Source of the DNA: Actinomycetes bacterium | Lineage (GTDB): Bacteria; Actinomycetota; Actinomycetes; Actinomycetales; Microbacteriaceae | DNA: 17,229 nucleotides | Direction: 5' to 3' | Assembly (NCBI GenBank): GCA_023451265.1 | Contig: JAEYAG010000233.1 | Span: 1 to 17,229 of the forward strand | Shown: positions 1 to 7,833 of the stretch, piece by piece | Layout: each line of letters starts with the position of its first letter | Position numbering within the stretch: the first letter of the stretch is position 1 | Made by a program: the position numbers and the translations under genes | Notes under the pieces: generated by a model | What the model saw: only the letters and a program-made list of their open reading frames with translations | Database searches by the model: none | What the model was told of the DNA's origin: nothing

Positions 1-1151
1 GTGCGGCACTCCGCGCAGACGAGCACGGGCGCGTACCCCGGGCGGGCGACCTGGACGAGCACGGGGCCGTGCGCGAGCGCGTCGCGCGCGGCCGCGAAGG
101 CACTGGAGGGGACGCGTGCGCCGCGGGACTCCCCCTCGCGCGTGGCGGAGAGGACGACGGCGGGGCTCGCTCGGCGCGCCGCCGGCAGGTCGCGCACCCA
201 GCCGAGCTGCACGAGGCGCTCGACATCGGTGGTCCGGGTGTGCCCGGCGAGCACGAGCGCGGACCCCTCGAGCTCCTGCCGGATGAGTGCCGCGTCGCGG
301 GCGTGCACGCCGGGGCTCAGCGGCTCGGCCAAGAGCGCATCGCCGTCGTCCCAGATCATGACGCAGCCGACGTCGTGCGCGGGGGCGTAGACCGTGGAGC
401 GGTTGCCGACGACGATCGTGGGCGCCGGGGACAGCAGTCGCAGATACGTCGCGTACCGCTCCGGGCCGGACCGCCGTGCGTCGTCGCGGACGACGGCGTC
501 TGCCTCGAGCGCGAGCGCGTCGCGGGCGAGCACGGCGAGCACCTGGTCCTGGTCGCGCTGATCCGGCAGCACCACGATCGCGCTCCGCCCCTGCGCGAGG
601 GTGCGGACGGCGATCGCCGCCAGCAGCTCGGCCCACGCGCCGACGGGCTGCGCCGTGCTGGGGCGGGGCGGGGCATCGAGGGCGAGCCGTTCCGCGGCGG
701 CGACGGCGTCGGCGAGCCCCGGATAGGGGGCGAGGATGCCGTCGGCCCACGCCGCGGCATCCGGGTTCACCTGCGGTGGCTCGGGGGTGGGCGCGGCCAG
801 CCACGCCTTCTCCGCCCGGACCATGCGCTTGGGGATGACGAGACGGAGGATGTCGCTCGCCGACCCGGCGGCGCGGTCGGCCGCGCGCCGCGCCAGCGCG
901 TAGAGGGCGGGGGTGAGCACCGGTGTCGGCGAGACCACGGCATCCAGTTCGGACAGCGGCCGGCCATCGGGGTCGGAGGTGCCGAGTTCGACGAGGTACC
1001 CGTCGACGACGCGGCCCGCCGAGCGCAGCGGCACCCGCACGCGCACACCGGGGATCGCCTCGGCGGCGAGCCGCTCCGGAATGGCGTAGTCGAACAGCCG
1101 GTCCAGCTGCGGCAGCGGCGAGTCGATGAGCACGCGGGCGACGTTGGTCAC
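1..1151 (-). CDS. priA: Primosomal protein N' (PriA), actinobacterial type, 5' part only; gene runs off the window
   Basis: Replication-restart protein that recognises stalled forks and helps reload the replisome. I translated 383 residues from a GTG at 1151. A GGAG lies five bases upstream of that codon, and the frame continues unbroken to base 1. The N-terminus (VTNVARVLIDSPLPQLDRLF) and the following ~100 residues fit the PriA 3'-DNA-binding domain. The last residues, GYAPVLVCAECR, give the first CxxC of the zinc cluster (Cys379, Cys382). The helicase core is degenerate: no Walker A (GxGKT) loop appears where it should sit, and the usual DEEH box reads WDDGDALL. Loss of helicase motifs is known for actinobacterial PriA, so this is probably an intact non-helicase form and not a pseudogene. 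The start codon lies 31 bases after the metK stop, so the two are probably co-transcribed. The C-terminal half is outside the window. Confidence 0.9.
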   Translation of the reverse strand, partial: MTNVARVLIDSPLPQLDRLFDYAIPERLAAEAIPGVRVRVPLRSAGRVVDGYLVELGTSDPDGRPLSELDAVVSPTPVLTPALYALARRAADRAAGSASDILRLVIPKRMVRAEKAWLAAPTPEPPQVNPDAAAWADGILAPYPGLADAVAAAERLALDAPPRPSTAQPVGAWAELLAAIAVRTLAQGRSAIVVLPDQRDQDQVLAVLARDALALEADAVVRDDARRSGPERYATYLRLLSPAPTIVVGNRSTVYAPAHDVGCVMIWDDGDALLAEPLSPGVHARDAALIRQELEGSALVLAGHTRTTDVERLVQLGWVRDLPAARRASPAVVLSATREGESRGARVPSSAFAAARDALAHGPVLVQVARPGYAPVLVCAECR

Positions 1152-1182
1152 GCTGACTCCGTCGCTCCCGCCTGTGCCGGCC

Positions 1183-2376
1183 TCACAGCCCGGCGGCGGC
1201 GCGCAGCTCCTCGACGCGGTCCGTGCGCTCCCAGGTGAAGTCGGGCAGTTCGCGGCCGAAGTGACCGTACGCGGCGGTGGCGGCGTAGATGGGCCGCAGC
1301 AGATCGAGCTGCTCGATGATCGCCTTGGGGCGCAGGTCGAACACGTCGCGGATCGCCGCCGTGATGACCTCGTCGGCGACATGACCGGTGCCGAAGGACT
1401 CCACGTACAGGCCGACCGGCTTCGCCTTGCCGATGGCGTACGCCACCTGCACCTCGAGGCGGTCGGCGAGACCGGCGGCGACGGCGTTCTTGGCCACCCA
1501 CCGCATCGCGTAGGCAGCGGAGCGGTCGACCTTCGACGGATCCTTGCCGCTGAAGGCACCGCCGCCGTGACGGGACGCGCCGCCGTAGGTGTCGATGATG
1601 ATCTTGCGGCCGGTGAGCCCGGCGTCGCCCTTGGGGCCGCCGATCACGAACGGGCCGGCCGGGTTGATGTAGTAGCTGACGTCAGGAAGCTGAAGACCCG
1701 TGCGCTCGAGCACCGGGTCGATGACCTCGGCCCGCACGGCGGCGCGCAGCGCCTTCTGCGAGATGTCGGGGTGGTGCTGGGTCGACAGCACGACCGACTC
1801 GACGGTCTTCGGGACCGAGCCCTCGTAGCCGAGGGTGACCTGGGTCTTGCCGTCGGGTCGGAGGAACGGCAGGCTGCCGTCGCGGCGCACCTCGCTCAGG
1901 CGCTCCGCGATGCGGTGCGCGGTCCAGATGGCCATCGGCATGAGCTCGGGCGTCTCGTTGGTCGCGTAGCCGAACATGATGCCCTGGTCGCCGGCGCCCT
2001 GCAGATCATGCGGGTCTTCGGAGCCGTCCTCACGGCGCTCGAACGCCTTGTCGACGCCGGCGGCGATGTCGGAGGACTGCGCGCCGATCGACACGCTCAC
2101 CCCGCACGAGTCGCCGTCGAACCCGGTGTCGCTGGAGGTGTAGCCGATGCGGTTCACGACCTCGCGGACGATCGCGGGGATCTCGACGTAGGCGCTTGTG
2201 GAGACCTCGCCGGCGACGTGCACGAGACCGGTGGTGACGAGGGTCTCCACCGCGACGCGCCCGTCGGGGTCGGCGGCGATGATCGCGTCGAGGATCGAGT
2301 CGGAGATCTGGTCGCAGATCTTGTCGGGGTGTCCCTCGGTGACGGACTCGGATGTGAACAGGCGCAGCTGGCTCAT
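1183..2376 (-). CDS. metK: S-adenosylmethionine synthase (methionine adenosyltransferase)
   Basis: Makes S-adenosylmethionine from ATP and methionine in the cytoplasm, supplying the cell's methyl donor. The protein is 397 residues, usual for the family. It starts MSQLRLFTSESVTEGHPDK, where the SVTEGHPDK motif contributes ATP and Mg binding. The first signature, GDQGIMFGYATNETPELMP, spans residues 129-147, and the glycine-rich GGGAFSGKDPSKVDRSA follows further on. The chosen ATG at 2376 has AGGAG six bases upstream and matches the conserved N-terminus; an in-frame ATG at 2406 would add ten residues with no support. It lies 106 bases downstream of the rpoZ stop, across a spacer rich in inverted repeats, and 31 bases before priA. 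In mycobacteria coaBC separates rpoZ from metK; it is missing here. Confidence 0.98.
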   Translation of the reverse strand: MSQLRLFTSESVTEGHPDKICDQISDSILDAIIAADPDGRVAVETLVTTGLVHVAGEVSTSAYVEIPAIVREVVNRIGYTSSDTGFDGDSCGVSVSIGAQSSDIAAGVDKAFERREDGSEDPHDLQGAGDQGIMFGYATNETPELMPMAIWTAHRIAERLSEVRRDGSLPFLRPDGKTQVTLGYEGSVPKTVESVVLSTQHHPDISQKALRAAVRAEVIDPVLERTGLQLPDVSYYINPAGPFVIGGPKGDAGLTGRKIIIDTYGGASRHGGGAFSGKDPSKVDRSAAYAMRWVAKNAVAAGLADRLEVQVAYAIGKAKPVGLYVESFGTGHVADEVITAAIRDVFDLRPKAIIEQLDLLRPIYAATAAYGHFGRELPDFTWERTDRVEELRAAAGL

Positions 2377-2407
2377 CGATTCTCCTGACGGAACGGGCTC
2401 ACACAAT

Positions 2408-2484
2408 CATGCCCGCGGTCCCCGACATCGCGGGTCACGCGGGCATGGCGACGCCACACGGCGTCATGCGATCACGCGGTGATC
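2408..2484 (-). promoter_or_regulatory. Three consecutive inverted repeats between rpoZ and metK
   Basis: The spacer holds three perfect inverted repeats in a row. GATCAC/GTGATC (2470-2475 and 2479-2484, 3-base loop) overlaps the rpoZ stop codon. GACGCC/GGCGTC (2450-2455 and 2460-2465) has a 4-base loop. CATGCCCGCG/CGCGGGCATG (2408-2417 and 2438-2447) has a 20-base loop that offers an alternative shorter CCCGCG/CGCGGG pairing. In the transcript these would lie 31 to 108 bases upstream of the metK start. No run of U follows any stem, so none is a classical intrinsic terminator. A leader structure, processing site or DNA operator is possible; the function is inferred only from the symmetry. Confidence 0.4.
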
Positions 2485-2737
2485 ACTCGACGGGGCGCAG
2501 CCGCAGCTTGTCCTCGTGGATCTCGTGCAGCGCGATCGTCAGCGGCTTGTCCTCGACGGACGAGTCGACGAGCGGCCCGACGTTGTCGAACAGGTTGCCC
2601 TCGTGCAGGTCGGAGTAGTAGTCGTTGATCTGCCGCGCACGCTTGGCCGCGTAGATGACGAGCTGGTACTTGGAGTCGACCTTGTCGAGCAGCGCGTCGA
2701 TGGGCGGGTCGATGATGCCCTGGTCACGTCCGGCCAT
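2483..2737 (-). CDS. rpoZ: DNA-directed RNA polymerase omega subunit
   Basis: Small subunit that helps beta' fold and assemble into RNA polymerase. The protein is 84 residues, usual for actinobacterial omega. It contains the conserved stretch YQLVIYAAKRARQIN (residues 24-38) followed by NDYY, which matches the omega fold, and has a charged C-terminal tail. The ATG at 2737 has a near-perfect AGGAGG six bases upstream. It follows gmk after a 74-base gap, in the order gmk-rpoZ-metK that is conserved in actinobacteria apart from the missing coaBC. A good -10 hexamer (TAGAAT) next to the gmk stop suggests it also has its own promoter. Confidence 0.97.
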   Translation of the reverse strand: MAGRDQGIIDPPIDALLDKVDSKYQLVIYAAKRARQINDYYSDLHEGNLFDNVGPLVDSSVEDKPLTIALHEIHEDKLRLRPVE

Positions 2738-2805
2738 GGGAAACCTCCTGGATCGGATGGCGGTGGTGAAGTCGGAGGCGTCGGCGGTGCCGAGCGCATC
2801 CGACC

Positions 2806-2811
2806 ATTCTA
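2806..2811 (-). promoter_or_regulatory. rpoZ: Candidate -10 element for rpoZ (TAGAAT)
   Basis: TAGAAT lies immediately after the gmk stop codon and 69 bases upstream of the rpoZ ATG. It fits the actinobacterial housekeeping TANNNT pattern and stands out in DNA this rich in GC. No convincing -35 is seen at 16-18 bases upstream, which falls inside the gmk coding end. That weakens the call, although many actinobacterial promoters have weak -35 boxes. Confidence 0.4.
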
Positions 2812-3708
2812 TCAGCCGGCGAGCCGCGCGATCTCGGCCGCCGCGCGGGCGACGTCGTCGTTCACGACGCGGTAGTCGAACTCGCCCTGCGCGGCCAGCT
2901 CGACCTTCGCGGTCTTCAGCCGGCGCGTGCGCTCCTCGTCGTCTTCGGTCCCCCGGCCGACGAGGCGCTGGACAAGCTCGTCCCAGCTCGGCGGCGTGAG
3001 GAAGACGAGCGTGGCGTCGGGGGCGGCGGCGCGCACCTGACGCGCGCCCTGCAGGTCGATCTCCAGCAGCACGGTGCGCCCGTCGGCGAGGGCCTGCTCG
3101 ATCGGCGCGCGGGGGGTGCCGTACCGGTAGGCGTTGTGCACCGTGGCGTGCTCGAGCAGCGCACCGCTGCGGATGAGCTCGTCGAAGGCCGCGTCGTCCA
3201 CGAAGAAGTAGTGCTCGCCGTTGACCTCGCCGGGGCGGGGCTTGCGCGTGGTCGCCGACACCGACAGCAGGATCTCGGGGTGGTGCTCCTTGATGTGCGC
3301 GGCGACGGTCCCCTTGCCGACGGCGGTGGGGCCGGCCAGCACGATGAGCCGGCTGCGGCCCGCGCGGGGCTGCAGCGGCGGGAACCGGCCGTCGAGCCAG
3401 CGCTGCAGCGCGACCCGCTGACGCACGCCGAGGCCGCCGAGGCGCTTGACCGGCGAGATCTCGAGGTCGGCGAGGATGCGGTCGCGCTTGCCCTCTCCGA
3501 TCGCCGGCAGCGCGGTCAGGAAGTCGGGCACACGCATCGCGCCGGCGGGCGAAGCGGGATCGTCCAGGGCGCGCTGCAGTAGCTCCTGCGGGGTGATGAC
3601 GCGCATCGCGACGTCGTGCTTGAGCGCCGCGCGCTCGCGGCGGGCGGCGACGGCGCGGCGGGATGCGGCGACGCGGTCGACCTCGGGTGGGGTGCGGGAA
3701 TCAGCCAT
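2812..3708 (-). CDS. gmk: Guanylate kinase with an N-terminal actinobacterial integration-host-factor (mIHF)-like domain
   Basis: Phosphorylates GMP to GDP with ATP. The 298-residue frame is about 100 residues longer than a plain guanylate kinase. Residues ~9-108 resemble mIHF: a basic helix (SRRAVAARRERAALKHDV), then FLTALPAIGEGKRDRILADL and ISPVKRLGGLGVRQRVAL, which match the helix-hairpin-helix DNA-binding part. Residues ~117-298 are the kinase, with P-loop GPTAVGKGT (126-134), GMP-binding SATTRKPRPGEVNGEHYFFV (151-170) and LLEIDLQGARQV (214-225). The ATG at 3708 overlaps the end of pyrF by 8 bases and has GGAG six bases upstream. In mycobacteria mIHF and gmk are adjacent separate genes, so this looks like a fusion that could tie a nucleoid-type DNA-binding domain to nucleotide metabolism. 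Whether the DNA-binding half still functions cannot be told from sequence. Confidence 0.95.
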   Translation of the reverse strand: MADSRTPPEVDRVAASRRAVAARRERAALKHDVAMRVITPQELLQRALDDPASPAGAMRVPDFLTALPAIGEGKRDRILADLEISPVKRLGGLGVRQRVALQRWLDGRFPPLQPRAGRSRLIVLAGPTAVGKGTVAAHIKEHHPEILLSVSATTRKPRPGEVNGEHYFFVDDAAFDELIRSGALLEHATVHNAYRYGTPRAPIEQALADGRTVLLEIDLQGARQVRAAAPDATLVFLTPPSWDELVQRLVGRGTEDDEERTRRLKTAKVELAAQGEFDYRVVNDDVARAAAEIARLAG

Positions 3709-4540
3709 CGGATTCTCCACGGTACAGCCCCGCGCGCTCGCGGATGCGCTCGGCGAGGCGGTCGGGACCGGCGGAGAGGATGCTGCGGCTCTCGCTGGCG
3801 ACGACCTGCGAGGCGACGTAGCCGAAGAGCCGGTCGAGGTCCCCCGGCTCGGCTCCCTGCACCCCGAAGCCGGGGGCGAGGATCGGGGTGCCCGCCAGCA
3901 CGACGTCGGTGAGCCCGAAGGAGCGACGGTCGGTGGTCGCCCCGACGACGAGGCCGATGGGTCCGAGCGATCCGGGCGCGCCGATGTTGCGCGCCGCGAC
4001 GTCGTGCGCGACGCGTTCTGCGACGGTCTCCTCCTCGTCCACGCGGGCGCGCTGCACGGGCGCCGCCTCGGGGTTGCTCGTCGCGGCGAGGACGAACACG
4101 CCCTTGTCGTGCGAGATCGCGGTCGAGAAGGCGACGTGCAGCGAGTCGGCACCGAGGTAGGGGCTGAGGGTCACGGCATCCGCCTCCAGCGGCGCCCCCG
4201 GAACGAGCCAGGCCGCGGCGTAGCCGTCCATCGTGGTGCCGATGTCGCCGCGCTTGGCGTCGGCGATGACGATCAGCCCCGCCGCCCGCGCCGCCGCCAT
4301 GGTCTCTTCGAGCGCGGCGAAGCCGGCGGCGCCGAACCGTTCGAAGAACGCGACCTGGGGCTTCACGACGCCGACCCGCTCGGCGGCGGCTTCGACGGTG
4401 CGGAGGCCGAACTCACGCGCTCCCGCCGCCGACACCTCCAGTCCCCACGACCGCAGCAGCGCCTCGTGCGGGTCGATCCCGACGCACAGCGGCCCGTGCG
4501 CGTCGAGCGCGCCGCGCAGTCGCTGACCGAACGAGGTCAT
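3701..4540 (-). CDS. pyrF: Orotidine 5'-phosphate decarboxylase
   Basis: Last step of UMP synthesis: decarboxylates OMP to UMP. The 279-residue protein is of the longer subfamily typical of actinobacteria. It shows GIDPH (21-25), VVKPQVAFFERFG (58-70) and the catalytic ADAKRGDIGTT (93-103), with Asp94, Lys96 and Asp99 as the likely Asp-Lys-Asp catalytic array. PGFGVQGAEPGD near the C-terminus fits the phosphate-binding loop. The ATG at 4540 overlaps the carB stop in an ATGA arrangement, which suggests translational coupling. The same frame stays open far upstream inside carB, but only this start gives the family N-terminus (MTSFGQRL). Confidence 0.97.
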   Translation of the reverse strand: MTSFGQRLRGALDAHGPLCVGIDPHEALLRSWGLEVSAAGAREFGLRTVEAAAERVGVVKPQVAFFERFGAAGFAALEETMAAARAAGLIVIADAKRGDIGTTMDGYAAAWLVPGAPLEADAVTLSPYLGADSLHVAFSTAISHDKGVFVLAATSNPEAAPVQRARVDEEETVAERVAHDVAARNIGAPGSLGPIGLVVGATTDRRSFGLTDVVLAGTPILAPGFGVQGAEPGDLDRLFGYVASQVVASESRSILSAGPDRLAERIRERAGLYRGESDG

Positions 4541-7500
4541 GCCATCGCCTTCCGCTCGGCGCGATCCTGCGCGTACTCCTGCAGGCTCCGCACCTCGAAG
4601 CCGGACCGCAGCACCGGCAGGGCGCTGACGGCGGCGCCGAGGACGGCCATCGTTGTGAACAGGGCCTTGTCGGCGGCGACCGCAGCCGCACGGATCTCGT
4701 AGCCGTCCGCCCGGGCGATGCCGCCCGACGGCGTGTTCACGACGATGTCGATCTCGCCGGCGTTGATGAGGTCGACGACGTTGCGCTCCCCCGTCTCCTG
4801 CGTCGCGGAGTACTTGTTCACGACATCGACGCGGATGCCGTTGCGCGCGAGGATCTCGGCGGTGCCCTCGGTCGCGACGAGCCGGAAGCCCAGCTCCTGC
4901 AGGCGGTGGGCGGGCAGGATGACCGCGCGCTTGTCGTCGTCGGACACCGAGAGGAACACCGTGCCGGAGGTCGGCATGCCGCCGTACGCGGCGGACTGGC
5001 TCTTCGCGAACGCGGTCGGGAAGTCGCGGTCGATGCCCATGACCTCGCCGGTCGAGCGCATCTCGGGGCCGAGAACCGAGTCGACGGTGTGCCCGTCGGC
5101 GGTGCGGAACCGCTTGAACGGCAGCACGGCCTCTTTGACGGCGACCGGCGCGTCCAGCGGCACGCGCGAGCCGTCCTGCTCCGGCAGCATCCCCTCGGCC
5201 TTCAGCTCCGCGACGGTCGCGCCCGCCATGATGCGGCTCGCCGCCTTCGCGAGCGGGATGCCGAGGGCCTTGGACACGAACGGCACCGTGCGGCTCGCCC
5301 GGGGGTTCGCCTCGATGACGTAGAGGACGCCCGCCGAGACGGCGAACTGCACGTTCAGCAGCCCGCGGACGCCGACACCCTCGGCGATCGCGAGGGTCGC
5401 GGTGCGCACGCGGTCGATCTCGGTGCGGCCGAGCGAGACCGGCGGCAGGGTGCAGGAGGAGTCGCCGGAGTGGATGCCGGCCTCTTCGAGGTGCTCCATG
5501 ACGCCGCCGATGTACAGCTCGTGCCCGTCGTACAGGGCGTCGACGTCGAGCTCCATGGCGTCGTCGAGGAAGCGGTCGACCAGCAGCGGCTTGCCCTCCT
5601 CGATCACGACCTCGCCGGCGGTGCGCACGAAGTAGTCGCGCAGGCTCTCGGTGTCGTAGACGATCTCCATGCCGCGGCCACCGAGCACGAAGCTCGGACG
5701 CACGAGCACGGGGTAGCCGATCTCCTCGGCGATCGCCACGGCGCCCGCCTCGTCGACGGCGGTGTCGTGGCGGGGAGCGACGAGGCCCGCCCGGTCGAGC
5801 AGCTGCGAGAACAGCTCCCGCTCTTCGGCGATGTCGATCGCGGCGGGCGAGGTGCCGAGAATCGCGTAGCCGGCCTCCTCGATCCCCTTCGCGAGACCGA
5901 GCGGCGTCTGGCCGCCCAGCTGGCAGACGACTCCGAGGATCGTGCCCGACTGCGCCTCCGCATGCAGCACCTCCAGCACATCCTCGAGGGTCAGCGGCTC
6001 GAAGTACAGCCGGTCGCTCGTGTCGTAATCGGTCGAGACCGTCTCGGGGTTGCAGTTGACCATGACGGTCTCGAACCCGGCATCGCTCAGCGCGAACGAG
6101 GCGTGCACGCACGAGTAGTCGAACTCCACGCCCTGCCCGATGCGGTTCGGGCCCGACCCGATGATGACGACCTTCGTGCGCTCCGACGGCGTCACCTCGG
6201 TCTCGTAGTCGTAGCTGGAGTAGTGGTACGGCGTGAGCGCCGGGAACTCCCCCGCGCACGTGTCGACCGTCTTGTAGACGGGACGGATGCCGAGGCCGTG
6301 GCGGATGCCGCGGATCTCGCTCTCGGAGTCGCCGCGGAGCTCGGCGAGCTGCGCGTCGCTGAAGCCGTGCTCCTTCGCGAGGCGGAGCGTTGCGGCATCC
6401 AGCTCCGGCGCCTGCCGGACGAACTCGGCGACCTCGTTGATGAGGGCGATCTGGTCGAGGAACCAGGGGTCGATCTTCGTGGCCTCGAAGGCCTGCGCGA
6501 CCGTCGCGCCCTTGCGCATCGCCTGCTGCAGCACGACGATGCGGCCGTCGGTGGGCGTCTTCGCGATCTCGAGCAGTTCCTCCACCGACCGCGACTCGGG
6601 GCCCCAGTGGAAGCTCGATCCGCGCTTCTCGAGCGAGCGCAGCGCCTTCTGCAGCGCCGTGGCGTAGTTGCGGCCGATCGCCATCGCCTCGCCGACCGAC
6701 TTCATGGTGGTCGTGAGTGTCGTGTCGGCGTTCGGGAACTTCTCGAAGTTGAACCGCGGCACCTTGACGACGACGTAGTCGAGCGTCGGCTCGAAGCTCG
6801 CCGGCGTCGCCTGCGTGATGTCGTTGGGCACCTCGTCGAGGCGGTAGCCGATCGCGAGCTTCGCGGCGAGCTTCGCGATCGGGAAGCCGGTCGCCTTCGA
6901 CGCCAGCGCCGACGAGCGCGAGACGCGCGGGTTCATCTCGATGACGATGATGCGCCCGGTCGCGGGGTCGACGGCGAACTGGATGTTGCAGCCGCCGGTG
7001 TCCACGCCGACGGCGCGGATGATGTCGATGCCGATGTCGCGCAGCTTCTGGTACTCGCGGTCGGTGAGGGTGAGCGCGGGCGCCACCGTGATGGAGTCAC
7101 CGGTGTGCACGCCGACGGGGTCGACGTTCTCGATCGAGCAGACGACGACCGTGTTGTCGGACGTGTCGCGCATGAGCTCGAGCTCGTACTCCTTCCAGCC
7201 GAGGATCGACTCCTCCAGGAGCACTTCGGTCGTCGGGGAGTCGCGCAGCCCGGCCCCGCCGATGCGGCGGAGGTCCTCCTCGTCATAGGCGAAGCCCGAG
7301 CCGAGGCCGCCCATCGTGAAGGAGGGGCGCACGACCAGCGGGTAGCCGAGCTCGGCGGCGCCGGCGAGGAGATCGTCCATCGTGTGGCAGATGACGCTGC
7401 GGGCGACATCCGCCCCGGCATCCAGCACCAGCTGCTTGAAGATCTGGCGATCTTCGCCCTTGCGGATGGCGTCGACCTTCGCGCCGATGAGCTCGACGCC

Positions 7501-7833
7501 GTACTTGTCGAGGATCCCCTGCTCGTGCAGCGCCATGGCGGCGTTGAGGGCCGTCTGCCCGCCCAGGGTCGGGAGGATCGCGTCGGGCTTCTCCTTCGCG
7601 ATGATCGTCTCGATGACCTCAGGGGTGATCGGCTCGATGTAGGTCGCGTCGGCGAAGTCGGGGTCGGTCATGATCGTCGCCGGGTTGGAGTTCACGAGGA
7701 TGACGCGGACGCCCTCCTCGCGGAGGACCCGGCAGGCCTGCGTGCCGGAGTAGTCGAACTCGCACGCCTGGCCGATGACGATCGGGCCGGAGCCGATGAC
7801 GAGGACGCTCTTGATGTCGTCGCGCTTGGGCAT
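4537..7833 (-). CDS. carB: Carbamoyl phosphate synthase large subunit
   Basis: Synthesises carbamoyl phosphate from bicarbonate, two ATP and ammonia channelled from CarA; it feeds both pyrimidine and arginine synthesis. The 1098-residue length is normal. Two homologous halves are visible. The first begins with GSGPIVIGQACEFDYSGTQA and has the ATP-grasp motif EMNPRVSRSSALASKATG. The second begins near residue 558 with IGSGPNRIGQGVEFDYS and has EANPRASRTVPFVSKALG. From about residue 953 a methylglyoxal-synthase-like allosteric domain follows (GTVFLSVSDDDK ... VVNTPSGG), the usual site for UMP and ornithine control. The ATG at 7833 shares one base with the carA stop (TGATG). Its ribosome binding site (AAGGA, nine bases upstream) lies within the last codons of carA. 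Confidence 0.99.
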   Translation of the reverse strand: MPKRDDIKSVLVIGSGPIVIGQACEFDYSGTQACRVLREEGVRVILVNSNPATIMTDPDFADATYIEPITPEVIETIIAKEKPDAILPTLGGQTALNAAMALHEQGILDKYGVELIGAKVDAIRKGEDRQIFKQLVLDAGADVARSVICHTMDDLLAGAAELGYPLVVRPSFTMGGLGSGFAYDEEDLRRIGGAGLRDSPTTEVLLEESILGWKEYELELMRDTSDNTVVVCSIENVDPVGVHTGDSITVAPALTLTDREYQKLRDIGIDIIRAVGVDTGGCNIQFAVDPATGRIIVIEMNPRVSRSSALASKATGFPIAKLAAKLAIGYRLDEVPNDITQATPASFEPTLDYVVVKVPRFNFEKFPNADTTLTTTMKSVGEAMAIGRNYATALQKALRSLEKRGSSFHWGPESRSVEELLEIAKTPTDGRIVVLQQAMRKGATVAQAFEATKIDPWFLDQIALINEVAEFVRQAPELDAATLRLAKEHGFSDAQLAELRGDSESEIRGIRHGLGIRPVYKTVDTCAGEFPALTPYHYSSYDYETEVTPSERTKVVIIGSGPNRIGQGVEFDYSCVHASFALSDAGFETVMVNCNPETVSTDYDTSDRLYFEPLTLEDVLEVLHAEAQSGTILGVVCQLGGQTPLGLAKGIEEAGYAILGTSPAAIDIAEERELFSQLLDRAGLVAPRHDTAVDEAGAVAIAEEIGYPVLVRPSFVLGGRGMEIVYDTESLRDYFVRTAGEVVIEEGKPLLVDRFLDDAMELDVDALYDGHELYIGGVMEHLEEAGIHSGDSSCTLPPVSLGRTEIDRVRTATLAIAEGVGVRGLLNVQFAVSAGVLYVIEANPRASRTVPFVSKALGIPLAKAASRIMAGATVAELKAEGMLPEQDGSRVPLDAPVAVKEAVLPFKRFRTADGHTVDSVLGPEMRSTGEVMGIDRDFPTAFAKSQSAAYGGMPTSGTVFLSVSDDDKRAVILPAHRLQELGFRLVATEGTAEILARNGIRVDVVNKYSATQETGERNVVDLINAGEIDIVVNTPSGGIARADGYEIRAAAVAADKALFTTMAVLGAAVSALPVLRSGFEVRSLQEYAQDRAERKAMA

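Noticed and set aside
1..1151. priA as a pseudogene because the helicase motifs are degenerate
   Set aside because: The frame is intact over 383 codons and loss of helicase motifs is a known property of actinobacterial PriA.
2377..2482. SAM riboswitch in front of metK
   Set aside because: The gap has simple inverted repeats but I could not recognise the conserved core of any SAM riboswitch class, and 106 bases shared with the rpoZ end leaves little room.
3701..6259. A minus-strand open frame of 852 codons ending with PyrF
   Set aside because: Only the last 279 codons match PyrF. The upstream part is the out-of-frame reading of carB and is Arg/Gly rich.
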